Part shown: in pieces, positions 50,219-59,452 of the stretch | Layout of the letters: every line of letters begins with the position of its first letter | Position numbering within the stretch: position 1 is the stretch's first letter | Program-made: the position numbers and the translations under genes | Assembly (NCBI RefSeq): GCF_016785085.1 | Contig: NZ_JAENHO010000023.1 | Location: forward strand, 1-64,000 | DNA from: Paractinoplanes lichenicola | GTDB taxonomy: Bacteria > Actinomycetota > Actinomycetes > Mycobacteriales > Micromonosporaceae | DNA: 64,000 nt | Direction of reading: 5' to 3' | Notes under the pieces: model-generated | What the model saw: the letters and a program-made list of their open reading frames with translations, nothing else | Database searches by the model: none | Told to the model about the DNA's origin: nothing

Positions 50219-51658
50219 TCAGGGCCAGGTGATCAGACGCTCGCAGTTGACGACCGTCATTCCCGTACGGGAGGGGCAGGCGTCACCGGCCGCGGTGGCG
50301 TTCGGGCCGCCGTCGAGCGTGCCGCCGGTCGCCAGCACCTCGTCGTCGCCGTTCTCGCCGTAGATGCGGTTGGCCCCGAAGCCCGATTCCAGGTGGTCGT
50401 TGCCGTCGCCGCCGTAGATGACGTCGTCGCCGCTGAAGGCCGAGACGTAGTTGTCGGCCGCGTTGCCGATGATCACGTCGTTGCCGTAGCTGCCGTAGAC
50501 CTTCTCCAGGTCGGCGGCGATCCAGTCGCCCTCGCCGGCCCGGCCCGCGTTGCCGTTCGAGCCCCTGAGATCGACCCGGACGCCCTGCTCGTAGTTCGCG
50601 TAGGACACCAGGTCGCGACCCGTGCCGCCGAAGATCCGGTCGGCGTACTTCGGGGCGCCGTACGGATCGTCGCCGGTCAGGTTGTCGTTGCCGGCGCCGC
50701 CGCTGAGGTAGTCCCGGCCGCGGCCGCCCTCGATGAGGTCGTTGCCGTCGCCACCCGCGATCACGTCGTCGCCCTCGCGGCCGTACAGGGCGTTGTCGTT
50801 CGGGCCGCCGATCAGCCGGTCGTTGCCGGCCCCGCCGACCACACCCTCGATCGTGCCGGTCACCGTGTCGCGCTCGCCCGCGGTGCCGTCGTCGCCGGTC
50901 GCCCCGTCGATGTCGACCGTGAGGGGCAGCTTGCGGCTCGTGTACTGCACGATGTCGAGACCCGCGCCGCCGATGAACGTGTCGGAGTCGGTGCCCGCGG
51001 CGTACTGGGTCCAGTTGTAGAACTTGTCGCCGTCGTTGCCGCCGTCCTCGAGGTCGTTGCCCGGCCCGCCGGTCAGCTGGTCCATCCCGTTGCCGCCGTA
51101 GATCCGGTCGTGGCCGCTTCCGCCGAGGAGGATGTCGTCGTGGTCGCCGCCCGAGATCGCGTCGTTGCCGGGCCCGCCGTCGATCCGGTCGCCACCAGCG
51201 TTGCCCCAGATGGCGTCGTTGCCCGGGCCGCCGAGAACGTTGTCCGAGCTGGGGCCGCTGGTGATCCGGTCGTTCCCGGCGCCGGCGTCGATCGTCGCGC
51301 CGCGCCCGCTGTTGTTGACGATCGTGTCGTTGCCGTCGCCCAGATAAACGCGGGACCAGATCACCGGGCGGCCGCCGGTGGGCGTACAGGTGACCTTGGT
51401 GCTGTCGCCCTTGACGGCCTTGCAGCCGGCGCCGGCCTTGAGGCCGTAGACGTCGTCGATAGTCATGGTGGCGCCGGTCATCGTGAGCACGACCCGGTTG
51501 GCCCGGCCGGCCGCGGCGACATATTTGACGACCTGCGACTCGACGATCGAGACGACCCCGGTCGTGGCGGCCTGGGCGGCGGGCATCGCGATCGCCCCCA
51601 CGCCACCGACGGTGAGCAGGGCGAGGCCGGATCGAGCGGCCCAGCGCGTACGAGACAT
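50219..51658 (-). CDS. Secreted RTX-like calcium-binding repeat protein 2
   Basis: 479 residues, the longest of the three paralogues. Signal peptide (LALLTVGGVGAIAMPAAQAA), the same N-terminal Cys pair (AGAGCKAVKGDSTKVTC), and about fifteen GGxGNDxI repeats in two blocks separated by a linker with KFYNWTQYAAGTDSDT. The C-terminal end CPSRTGMTVVNCERL has the shared NCE motif. ATG after GGGGGAAA. It starts 15 bp after the stop of paralogue 3, so the genes are in one transcript. Confidence 0.85.
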   Translation of the reverse strand: MSRTRWAARSGLALLTVGGVGAIAMPAAQAATTGVVSIVESQVVKYVAAAGRANRVVLTMTGATMTIDDVYGLKAGAGCKAVKGDSTKVTCTPTGGRPVIWSRVYLGDGNDTIVNNSGRGATIDAGAGNDRITSGPSSDNVLGGPGNDAIWGNAGGDRIDGGPGNDAISGGDHDDILLGGSGHDRIYGGNGMDQLTGGPGNDLEDGGNDGDKFYNWTQYAAGTDSDTFIGGAGLDIVQYTSRKLPLTVDIDGATGDDGTAGERDTVTGTIEGVVGGAGNDRLIGGPNDNALYGREGDDVIAGGDGNDLIEGGRGRDYLSGGAGNDNLTGDDPYGAPKYADRIFGGTGRDLVSYANYEQGVRVDLRGSNGNAGRAGEGDWIAADLEKVYGSYGNDVIIGNAADNYVSAFSGDDVIYGGDGNDHLESGFGANRIYGENGDDEVLATGGTLDGGPNATAAGDACPSRTGMTVVNCERLITWP

Positions 51659-51673
51659 GGCAGTTTCCCCCGG

Positions 51674-52765
51674 CTACTCGACGGCTTTGCTGGTGGCGCG
51701 CAGGCTCGCCAGGGTCGAGACGAGCCTGGCCTTGGTGGCTGCGGCCGCGAGCCCAGTGTCCTCGCAGTTGAGGACGGTGTCGCTCCCGTCCGACACGCAT
51801 TCGTCGTTGCCGCTCGCGCCGTTGAGCGAGTCGCGGCCCGCCTCGCCGTCGAGGAAATCGTCGTTGGCGCCGGCCGCGATCAGGTCGTTGCCCGGGCCGC
51901 CGAACAGCCCGTCCATCCGTGCCGTGCCGATCAGCCGGTCGTTGCCCTTGCCCCCGGCGATGCCCTCGACCGAGCCGCTGATGGTGTCGCCCTCGCCGGC
52001 CGAGCCGTCGTCGCCGCGTGCCCCGTCGGCGTCGGCCGAGACGGCCTTGCTGCGCTTGGCGTAGTCGAGGAGGTCGATCCCGGAGCCGCCGGTGAACGAG
52101 TCGCGGTCGGTGCCCGCGGCGAAGTCGGCGCCCGTGACCATCAAGTCGTTGCCGTCGCCGGCGTCGATGATGTCGTTGCCCTGGTCGTTGACGATCGTGT
52201 CGTCGCCCGCGCCGCCGAGCACCTTGTCGTTGCCGGTGCCGTCGGTGAGGTGGTCGTTGCCGTCACCGCCGGAGACGGCGTCGTTGCCGGCCTCGCCGCG
52301 CAGGGCGTCGGCCCCGCCGAGACCCCAGAGGGAGTCGTTGCCGGCGCCGCCGTAGACGTCGTCCTTGAGCGGGCCGCCGGTGATCTTGTCGTTGCCGGCG
52401 CGGCCCCAAGCGGTCATGCCGAGACCGGAGTTGTTGATCAGGGTGTCGTTGCCGTCGCCCAGGTCGACGCGGACCCACGCCGCGCCGGCGCAGGTGATCC
52501 GGGTGACGTCGCCCTTGACGGCGGCACAGCCGGCGCCCGCCTTGAGGCCGTGGACATCATCGACGGTGACCGTGGCGCCGGTGCGGGTGAGCACTACGGA
52601 GTTGGCCTTGCCGGCCGCGGCGGTGTAGACGACCACGTTGCCGGTCCTGGCGACGACCCCGGTGGTGGCGGCCTCGGCCGGGATCGCGATCCAGGCGGCC
52701 CCGGCGACCGCGGCCGCCCCGGCCACACCCGCTCCGGCCCGGATGGCGGTCTTGCGCTTGCTCAC
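51674..52765 (-). CDS. Secreted RTX-like calcium-binding repeat protein 3
   Basis: 363 residues from a GTG after GGAGAG. Signal peptide (TAIRAGAGVAGAAAVAGAAW, then AEAA), N-terminal Cys pair AGAGCAAVKGDVTRITC, beta-roll repeats (GGDGNDHLTDGTGNDKVLGG), and C-terminal NECVSDGSDTVLNCED. The protein is closest to paralogue 1, sharing the GMTAWGRAGNDKITGGPLKD stretch. It heads the three-gene unit. Confidence 0.85.
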   Translation of the reverse strand: MSKRKTAIRAGAGVAGAAAVAGAAWIAIPAEAATTGVVARTGNVVVYTAAAGKANSVVLTRTGATVTVDDVHGLKAGAGCAAVKGDVTRITCAGAAWVRVDLGDGNDTLINNSGLGMTAWGRAGNDKITGGPLKDDVYGGAGNDSLWGLGGADALRGEAGNDAVSGGDGNDHLTDGTGNDKVLGGAGDDTIVNDQGNDIIDAGDGNDLMVTGADFAAGTDRDSFTGGSGIDLLDYAKRSKAVSADADGARGDDGSAGEGDTISGSVEGIAGGKGNDRLIGTARMDGLFGGPGNDLIAAGANDDFLDGEAGRDSLNGASGNDECVSDGSDTVLNCEDTGLAAAATKARLVSTLASLRATSKAVE

Positions 52766-52848
52766 AGCTGGCTCTCCCTCGTGGCTCGAAGCCAGGAGAG
52801 CATAGGACGGTACGGGGGCGTTTCGCTCTCCCGTACCGCCCTGGAAGA

Positions 52849-53196
52849 TCAACCTTCCGGACGGTTCAGGATGCCCACTACGACAGCGTGCACGGCTTCG
52901 AGGTCGGCCGGGTCCTTGAGGGTCGCCTTGGCGCCGGTCACGACATACCACTCGTCGGCGTCCTTGTATTGCACGCGCACCACGACCTCGGCGCCGGTGA
53001 GCTCCGAGCGCAGCGTCAGATCGCCGGTCACGACGCCGACCTCGTCGGTCATCACCCCGCCCTGCCCGGCCACGATGTCGGTGGTGAGCGGCGCTGCCTC
53101 TGCCGGCGCTGCCTCTGCCGGCGCCGGCTCAGCGGGCGCGGGTGCTGCCTCCGCGGCCGGGCCGGTCTCCTCCGGCTGCTCCTCGGGTGTGGTCAT
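52849..53196 (-). CDS. Hypothetical protein coupled to the GmrSD lipoprotein gene
   Basis: 115 residues from ATG overlapping the preceding stop (TGATG). Residues 1-40 are Ala/Glu/Pro repeats (APAEPAPAEAAPAEAAPL) and disordered. Residues 41-115 form a small beta-rich domain, VMTDEVGVVTGDLTLRSELT to VVVRVQYKDADEWYVVTGA and a C-terminal helix ADLEAVHAVVVGILN. No family is recognised. No signal peptide, so cytoplasmic. Confidence 0.65.
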   Translation of the reverse strand: MTTPEEQPEETGPAAEAAPAPAEPAPAEAAPAEAAPLTTDIVAGQGGVMTDEVGVVTGDLTLRSELTGAEVVVRVQYKDADEWYVVTGAKATLKDPADLEAVHAVVVGILNRPEG

Positions 53197-53831
53197 CAAC
53201 AACTCCCCAGCATGTCCTCGAGCGCGTTCTTCTCCTTGGTGGTGACGGTCAGCTTCCACTTGGCCTTCACCGCGATCCAGTCTTGCGCATACTCGCACCA
53301 ACTGCTCGATTCGGTCGGCTTCCAGGTCGACGGGTCTTGGTCGCCCTTCGAGCGGTTGGCAGCGGCCGACACCGCGATCAGCTGCGGGTCGTCGAGGTCG
53401 TTGGCGAACTGCTCGCGCCGGTCGGTCGTCCACTTCGAGGCGCCCGAGCGCCACGCGTTGGCCAGCGGCACCATGTGATCGATGTCGACCTTGTCCGGCG
53501 CGTTGAGCACCTTGCCGTCGTAGAAGCTGGTCCACGTGCCCGCGACGACGTTGCAGCCGGAGGTCTTGACGTTCTTGCCGTCCCGCTTGAGCACGGTGTC
53601 GCGCACGTCGCAGTTCGAGCCGGTGCTGCGCCAGTGCGGGAACTTCTCGCGGCTGTAACCGCTCATCGAGCCCGCGCGGGTGACGACCTTCAGTCCGTCG
53701 AGCTCGGTCTGCGACGTCGAGGCGTCCTTTGTCGAGCGGGTGTCGGTCGGGACGGGCTCGAGGGAGACGCCCTCGCAGGCCGAGAGGGTGAGCAGGGCAG
53801 CGGCGAGGATCAGGGGGGTACGTAGGCGCAC
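53196..53831 (-). CDS. GmrSD/DUF1524-type HNH nuclease lipoprotein
   Basis: 211 residues. Lipobox LSAC after a short signal, then a DUF1524 (GmrSD C-terminal/HNH) domain: GYSREKFPHWRSTGSNCDVR, VDIDHMVPLANAWRSGASKW (the HNH core DHMVPL), and KGDQDPSTWKP with the last motif NRSKGDQDPS. Cys residues are typical of secreted members. Outside the cell it would degrade DNA; as an anchored nuclease it may serve in nutrient recovery or competition. GTG start; overlaps the downstream gene by one base. Confidence 0.85.
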   Translation of the reverse strand: MRLRTPLILAAALLTLSACEGVSLEPVPTDTRSTKDASTSQTELDGLKVVTRAGSMSGYSREKFPHWRSTGSNCDVRDTVLKRDGKNVKTSGCNVVAGTWTSFYDGKVLNAPDKVDIDHMVPLANAWRSGASKWTTDRREQFANDLDDPQLIAVSAAANRSKGDQDPSTWKPTESSSWCEYAQDWIAVKAKWKLTVTTKEKNALEDMLGSC

Positions 53832-53893
53832 CCGCTCAGCGTAAGGCTGGTGCGCCCGGCGTACCGCAGTGGATCATGCCGCTGGGTGAAAGG

Positions 53894-55621
53894 TCAGCGC
53901 GCGCGGTTGACGGCGCTCGTCACGGCCTTGATCGAGGCGCTCACGATGTTCTCGTCGATGCCGACGCCCCACACCGCGCGATCGCCCACCTCGACCTCGA
54001 CGTACGCCGCGGCCTGGGCGTCGCCGCCCGAGGTCAGCGCGTGCTCGTTGTAGTCGAGCACCCGCGCCTTGATCCCCAGTGGCGCGATGGCCTGCACGAA
54101 CGCGTCGATCGGGCCGTTGCCCACGCCGACCAGCGGCCGCCGCTGTCCACGGTGGAAGATCTCGACGTCGATCTCGACCTTGCCGTCCCGGATCGAGGTC
54201 GTGTAGTTCTCGATCGTGAAGGCCTTGGCCGTCTGGTGGTCGACCAGGTATTCGCCGGCGAAGATGTCCCACATCTCCTGCGGGCTGACCTCGCCGCCCT
54301 CCTCGTCGGTGTGGTGCTGCACGACGCCGGAGAACTCGATCTGCAGCCGCCGCGGCATGTCGAGCTTGTGCTCTTCCTTCATGATGTACGCCACGCCGCC
54401 CTTGCCGGACTGCGAGTTGACCCGGATCACGGCCTCGTAGCTGCGGCCCAGGTCCTTGGGGTCGATCGGCAGGTAGGGCACGCCCCAGGCGAACTTGTCG
54501 ATCTCGACCCCGGCCGCGTCGGCGTCGGCCTGCAGGGCGGCGAAGCCCTTCTTGATCGCGTCCTGGTGCGAGCCCGAGAAGGCCGTGTAGACCAGGTCGC
54601 CCACGTACGGGTGGCGCTCGTGCACGGGCAGCTGGTTGCAGTATTCGACCGCGCGCTTGATCTCGTCGATGTCGGAGAAGTCGATCATCGGGTCGATGCC
54701 CTGCGAGAAGATGTTGAGCCCCAGGGTCACCAGGTCGACGTTGCCGGTGCGCTCGCCGTTGCCGAACAGGCAGCCCTCGATGCGGTCGGCCCCGGCCAGC
54801 AGGCCCAGCTCGGCGGCGGCCACCGCGGTGCCGCGGTCGTTGTGCGGGTGCAGCGACAGCACGACCGACTCGCGCCGGGGCAGGTGGCGGTGCATCCACT
54901 CGATCGAGTCGGCGTACACGTTGGGCGTGGCCATCTCGACCGTGGCGGGCAGGTTGATGATCAGCGGCCGGTCCGGCGTCGGGTCGATGACGTCGATCAC
55001 GGCGGAGCAGATCTCCAGGGCGTACTCGAGCTCGGTGCCCGTGTAGGACTCGGGCGAGTACTCGTAGAAGATCTCGGTGTCGGGGGTGTGAATCTCGGCG
55101 TACTTCTGGCAGAGCCGCGCCCCGGTGGTCGCGATGTCGGTGATGCCGTCCTTGTCCAGGCCGAACACGACGCGGCGCTGCAGTGTGGACGTCGAGTTGT
55201 AGAAGTGCACGATGGCTCGCTTGGCCCCGCGGATCGACTCGAAGGTGCGGTCGATCAGGTGCTCCCGGCACTGCACCAGCACCTGGATGGTGACGTCGTC
55301 GGGGATCAGATCCTGCTCGATCAGCTGGCGGACGAAGTCGTAGTCGGTCTGGCTGGCCGCCGGGAACCCGACCTCGATCTCCTTGTAGCCCATCTGGACC
55401 AGCAGCATGAACATGCGCCGCTTGCGCTCGGGCGACATCGGGTCGATCAGGGCCTGGTTGCCGTCGCGCAGGTCGACCGCGCACCAGCGGGGCGCCGCCT
55501 CGACGTGCCGCGCGGGCCACTGCCGATCGGGCAGGTCAATGGCGAACTGCTTCTCGTACGGGGTGTAGCGCTCGAACGGCATCTTGCTGGAGCGCTGGGT
55601 GTCGAAAGCGGAAGTGGACAT
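53894..55621 (-). CDS. leuA: 2-isopropylmalate synthase
   Basis: 575 residues from ATG (MSTSAFDTQRSSKMPFERY). LeuA type 2: DLRDGNQALIDPM, HPHNDRGTAVAAAELG with the metal-binding His, GNGERTGNVDLVTL and a C-terminal leucine-feedback domain (GPIDAFVQAI, DYNEHALTSGGDAQAAAYVE). It makes 2-isopropylmalate from acetyl-CoA and 2-oxoisovalerate, the first leucine-specific step. It lies next to lysC-asd as in mycobacteria. A leader peptide with three Leu codons precedes it. Confidence 0.97.
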   Translation of the reverse strand: MSTSAFDTQRSSKMPFERYTPYEKQFAIDLPDRQWPARHVEAAPRWCAVDLRDGNQALIDPMSPERKRRMFMLLVQMGYKEIEVGFPAASQTDYDFVRQLIEQDLIPDDVTIQVLVQCREHLIDRTFESIRGAKRAIVHFYNSTSTLQRRVVFGLDKDGITDIATTGARLCQKYAEIHTPDTEIFYEYSPESYTGTELEYALEICSAVIDVIDPTPDRPLIINLPATVEMATPNVYADSIEWMHRHLPRRESVVLSLHPHNDRGTAVAAAELGLLAGADRIEGCLFGNGERTGNVDLVTLGLNIFSQGIDPMIDFSDIDEIKRAVEYCNQLPVHERHPYVGDLVYTAFSGSHQDAIKKGFAALQADADAAGVEIDKFAWGVPYLPIDPKDLGRSYEAVIRVNSQSGKGGVAYIMKEEHKLDMPRRLQIEFSGVVQHHTDEEGGEVSPQEMWDIFAGEYLVDHQTAKAFTIENYTTSIRDGKVEIDVEIFHRGQRRPLVGVGNGPIDAFVQAIAPLGIKARVLDYNEHALTSGGDAQAAAYVEVEVGDRAVWGVGIDENIVSASIKAVTSAVNRAR

Positions 55622-55665
55622 GTGGGACTGCTCCAAAGGGAGAGAAGACGAGAAGGCGGCGCGCG

Positions 55666-55740
55666 TCAGCCCCGCGACGAGGTGCCGGCCTGGAATGGGG
55701 CCTCGTCGCGGCAGCGAAGGAGAAGAAACGCCTGCCACAT
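55666..55740 (-). CDS. leuA leader peptide (24 residues, LLL)
   Basis: ATG 55738-55740 to TGA 55666-55668. It starts MWQAFLLLRC, with three adjacent leucine codons CTT CTC CTT, codons rare in this GC-rich DNA. It ends 44 bp before the leuA start. Its second half overlaps an 11-bp inverted repeat. This is the pattern of an amino-acid-attenuated leader; such leaders upstream of leuA have been proposed in actinobacteria by comparative work. Confidence 0.75.
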   Translation of the reverse strand: MWQAFLLLRCRDEAPFQAGTSSRG

Positions 55741-55756
55741 GTCGAAAATGACCCTA
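55672..55756 (-). promoter_or_regulatory. leuA: Attenuator region and promoter of leuA
   Basis: On the minus strand: -10-like TAGGGT (55751-55756), 10 bases before the leader ATG, so the leader peptide may be nearly leaderless. An inverted repeat CCGCGACGAGG (55701-55711 arm) / CCTCGTCGCGG (55672-55682 arm) folds within the leader frame. The following stretch TTCTCGTCTTCTCT is T-rich. Which hairpins compete as terminator and antiterminator cannot be settled by eye. Confidence 0.6.
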
Positions 55757-55805
55757 CGTGATCAACTCGGGCGCTGCCACCCGTAAGCCCGGATCGTGGG
55801 AACGC

Positions 55806-56603
55806 TCAGGCCGAGGGGGTGACACCGGTCGGTTGCACGGGTACGGCCGGCGGCGCGTCCATGCCCATCGGCGGGCCGGCGGTCTCCGGCCCGGGCAGCG
55901 GCACGGTGGCCGGACCGGCGATCTGGTTGGTCACCTTGACCTCGCCGAACCCGACCCGGGCCGCGGTCAGCACGCCGTCGTCGGCGTAGCAGTAGATGCC
56001 GATGTCGACCGGGGCGGTCAGCGACGCCGAGATCGAGTCGATCGAGAAACACGTGCCCTTGGCCCCGGCCAGCGGCGGCACCTCGGTGACGGCCAGCGCC
56101 GGCTGCCGGTCGGTGAAGACGGGCAGCCACTGCCGGAAGAGCCGCTCGACCTTCGGCGAGTATTCGGCCGGCACGCGCTTGCCCGGCTTGGCGACCTTGA
56201 CGCAGGTCGGGCTGATCGGGTTGGACTGCGAGCCCAGCGTGCACTGGAAGACGCCGGCCGCGGTCGAGACGATGCTGACGTCGGCCGTGCCGCCGAGCGC
56301 GCCCCCGGTGACGTCGACCCGCCAGGTGCCGTCGCGGCCGGCCGTGGCGACCACGTTGCGGGGCTGCCCGCGACCGTCGTCGAGGGTGTAGAGAGCCGCG
56401 TACGCCGTGTCCATGGCTCGCGCCGCCCGGGCCGCCAGCGCACCGCGAGCGCCCGAGAAGACCTCGGCCGACGGGGAAGCCGAGACCGAGGCCGTCGGCT
56501 CGGGGGCGCCCTCGGACTCACCCGAGCACGCCGCCACCCCGGTCAGGAGCAGGACGGCGGCCGACGCGGACAAACCACGTCGAGACATCGAGGAAGGGCG
56601 CAC
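55806..56603 (-). CDS. Secreted lipoprotein of unknown function
   Basis: 265 residues. Signal with lipobox TGVAAC and a Ser/Pro/Ala tether, then a domain LSARAARAMDTAYAALYTLD-like to CVKVAKPGKRVPAEYSPKVERLF with several Cys. The end is Pro-rich (GPPMGMDAPPAVPVQPTG). No family is recognised. GTG start with a GGAGG 13 bp away. It lies between the leuA leader and the divergent lysC. Confidence 0.7.
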   Translation of the reverse strand: MRPSSMSRRGLSASAAVLLLTGVAACSGESEGAPEPTASVSASPSAEVFSGARGALAARAARAMDTAYAALYTLDDGRGQPRNVVATAGRDGTWRVDVTGGALGGTADVSIVSTAAGVFQCTLGSQSNPISPTCVKVAKPGKRVPAEYSPKVERLFRQWLPVFTDRQPALAVTEVPPLAGAKGTCFSIDSISASLTAPVDIGIYCYADDGVLTAARVGFGEVKVTNQIAGPATVPLPGPETAGPPMGMDAPPAVPVQPTGVTPSA

Positions 56604-56797
56604 CGAGACATTCTCGCCTCCGCCGGCCGTATCGCCCGGCTGCGGGGCCCTTCGCGGCTTCGGCGTGTCGCGCGTGTCCGCGGGGAATTCGCCGGAATCT
56701 GGGATCGCCTGTCGGCCCCGGCCTGGGGCGCGGCTACTGTGGTGGCGATTGTCCTGACCGGCGCCGCCGGTACGAACAGCCGGAGGATTGGTTCGCC

Positions 56798-58063
<1,266 letters not shown>

Positions 58064-58070
58064 CCCGGCC

Positions 58071-59126
58071 ATGGCGCAGCCCACGCTCGCCGTCGTCGGG
58101 GCCACCGGCTCCGTCGGAACGGTCATGCTCGAGCTGCTCTCCTCCCGCAAGAACGTCTGGGGCGAGATCCGGCTGATCGCGTCGTCGCGGTCGGCCGGCA
58201 AGCAGCTCAGCTGCCGGGGCGAGCAGCTCACCGTGGCCGAGCTGACCCCCGAGGCGTTCGACGGGGTCGACGTCGCCATGTTCGACGTGCCCGACGAGGT
58301 GTCGCTGCAGTGGGCGCCGATCATCGCGGCCCGCGGCGTCACCGTGGTCGACAACTCGGCGGCCTTCCGGATGGACAACGAGGTTCCGCTCGTCGTGCCC
58401 GAGGTCAACCGCGAGGCCCTGCGCTACCGCCCGCGCAACATCGTCGCCAATGCGAACTGCACCGTCATGGCGATGATCATGGCGATCGCGCCGCTGCACC
58501 ACGAGTACGGCCTGCGCGAGCTGGTGCTGGCGTCCTATCAGGCGGCCTCGGGGGCGGGTCAGTTCGGCGTCGACACGCTGCACGACCAGCTCAGCAAGGT
58601 GGCCGGCGACCGGATGCTGGGCTCTCGTCCGGGCAACGTGCGCCAGGCCGTCGGCGACGAGCTCGGCCCCTTCCCGGCCCCGCTCGCGCTCAACGTGGTG
58701 CCCTGGTCGGGCGCGCTCGAGCCGCTGGGCTGGTCGTCCGAGGAGCTCAAGCTGCGCAATGAGTCCCGCAAGATCCTCGCGCTGCCGGCCCTCAAGGTCT
58801 CGGCCACGTGCGTACGGGTGCCGGTTGTCACCGCCCACTCGATCGCGGTGCACGCCGTCTTCGCGGCCGAGGTCGACGCCGAGGGGGCCCGGCAGGCGCT
58901 GCGCAACGCGCCCGGCGTGATCCTGGTCGACGACCCGGAGGCGGGCGAGTTCCCGATGCCGATAGACGCGGTCGGCACCGACCCCTCGTGGGTGGGCCGC
59001 ATCCGCCGCGCGATGGACGACCCGCGGGCCCTCGACCTCTTCGTCACGGGCGACAACATGCGCAAGGGCGCCGCGCTCAACACCGTGCAGATCGCCGAGC
59101 TGATCGCCGCCGAGCTGTCCAAATGA
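58071..59126 (+). CDS. asd: Aspartate-semialdehyde dehydrogenase
   Basis: 351 residues. NADP-binding VVGATGSVGTVM, catalytic Cys130 in NIVANANCTVM, and the second signature with the His in PVVTAHSIAVHA. It reduces aspartyl phosphate to the semialdehyde, the second step of the pathway, following the lysC product. Operon with lysC (7 bp gap) and with cutA through an ATGA overlap. Confidence 0.97.
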   Translation: MAQPTLAVVGATGSVGTVMLELLSSRKNVWGEIRLIASSRSAGKQLSCRGEQLTVAELTPEAFDGVDVAMFDVPDEVSLQWAPIIAARGVTVVDNSAAFRMDNEVPLVVPEVNREALRYRPRNIVANANCTVMAMIMAIAPLHHEYGLRELVLASYQAASGAGQFGVDTLHDQLSKVAGDRMLGSRPGNVRQAVGDELGPFPAPLALNVVPWSGALEPLGWSSEELKLRNESRKILALPALKVSATCVRVPVVTAHSIAVHAVFAAEVDAEGARQALRNAPGVILVDDPEAGEFPMPIDAVGTDPSWVGRIRRAMDDPRALDLFVTGDNMRKGAALNTVQIAELIAAELSK

Positions 59127-59452
59127 CCGACATTGTCGAGGTGGTCATCACCGCGGGCGACCCCGAGTGGCTGGCCGCCTTCACCCGCCGCCTGGTCGAC
59201 GACCGCCTCGCCGCCTGCGGCCACCAGATTCCCGCGATCCGCTCGATCTATCGCTGGGCGGGCGAGGTGCACGACGACGCCGAGGCCCGGGTCGCCCTGC
59301 ACACCCGGGCCGAGCTGGTCGAGCGCATCGTCGAGCGGGCCAACCTCGAGCACCCGTACGACGTACCGTGTGTTCTCGCCCTGCCGGTGCTCGCGGGCAA
59401 CCCCGCCTACCTCGACTGGGTCAGGCAGGAGACCACGCCTCCGCGGCAGTGA
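59123..59452 (+). CDS. cutA: CutA-like divalent ion tolerance protein
   Basis: 109 residues, a CutA1 trimer-type protein: VVITAGDPEWLAAFTRRLVD, RLAACGHQIPAIRSIYRWAG, ALHTRAELVERIVERANLEH, YDVPCVLALPVLAGNPAYLDWV. Its ATG overlaps the asd stop (ATGA). The role in metals is unclear even in well-studied bacteria. It overlaps the convergent oxidoreductase gene by 32 bp. Confidence 0.9.
   Translation: MTDIVEVVITAGDPEWLAAFTRRLVDDRLAACGHQIPAIRSIYRWAGEVHDDAEARVALHTRAELVERIVERANLEHPYDVPCVLALPVLAGNPAYLDWVRQETTPPRQ

Noticed and set aside
49023..52765. Type I secretion toxin locus suggested by RTX repeats
   Set aside because: Each protein has an N-terminal Sec signal, and no type I ABC/HlyD/TolC or acyltransferase genes are nearby.
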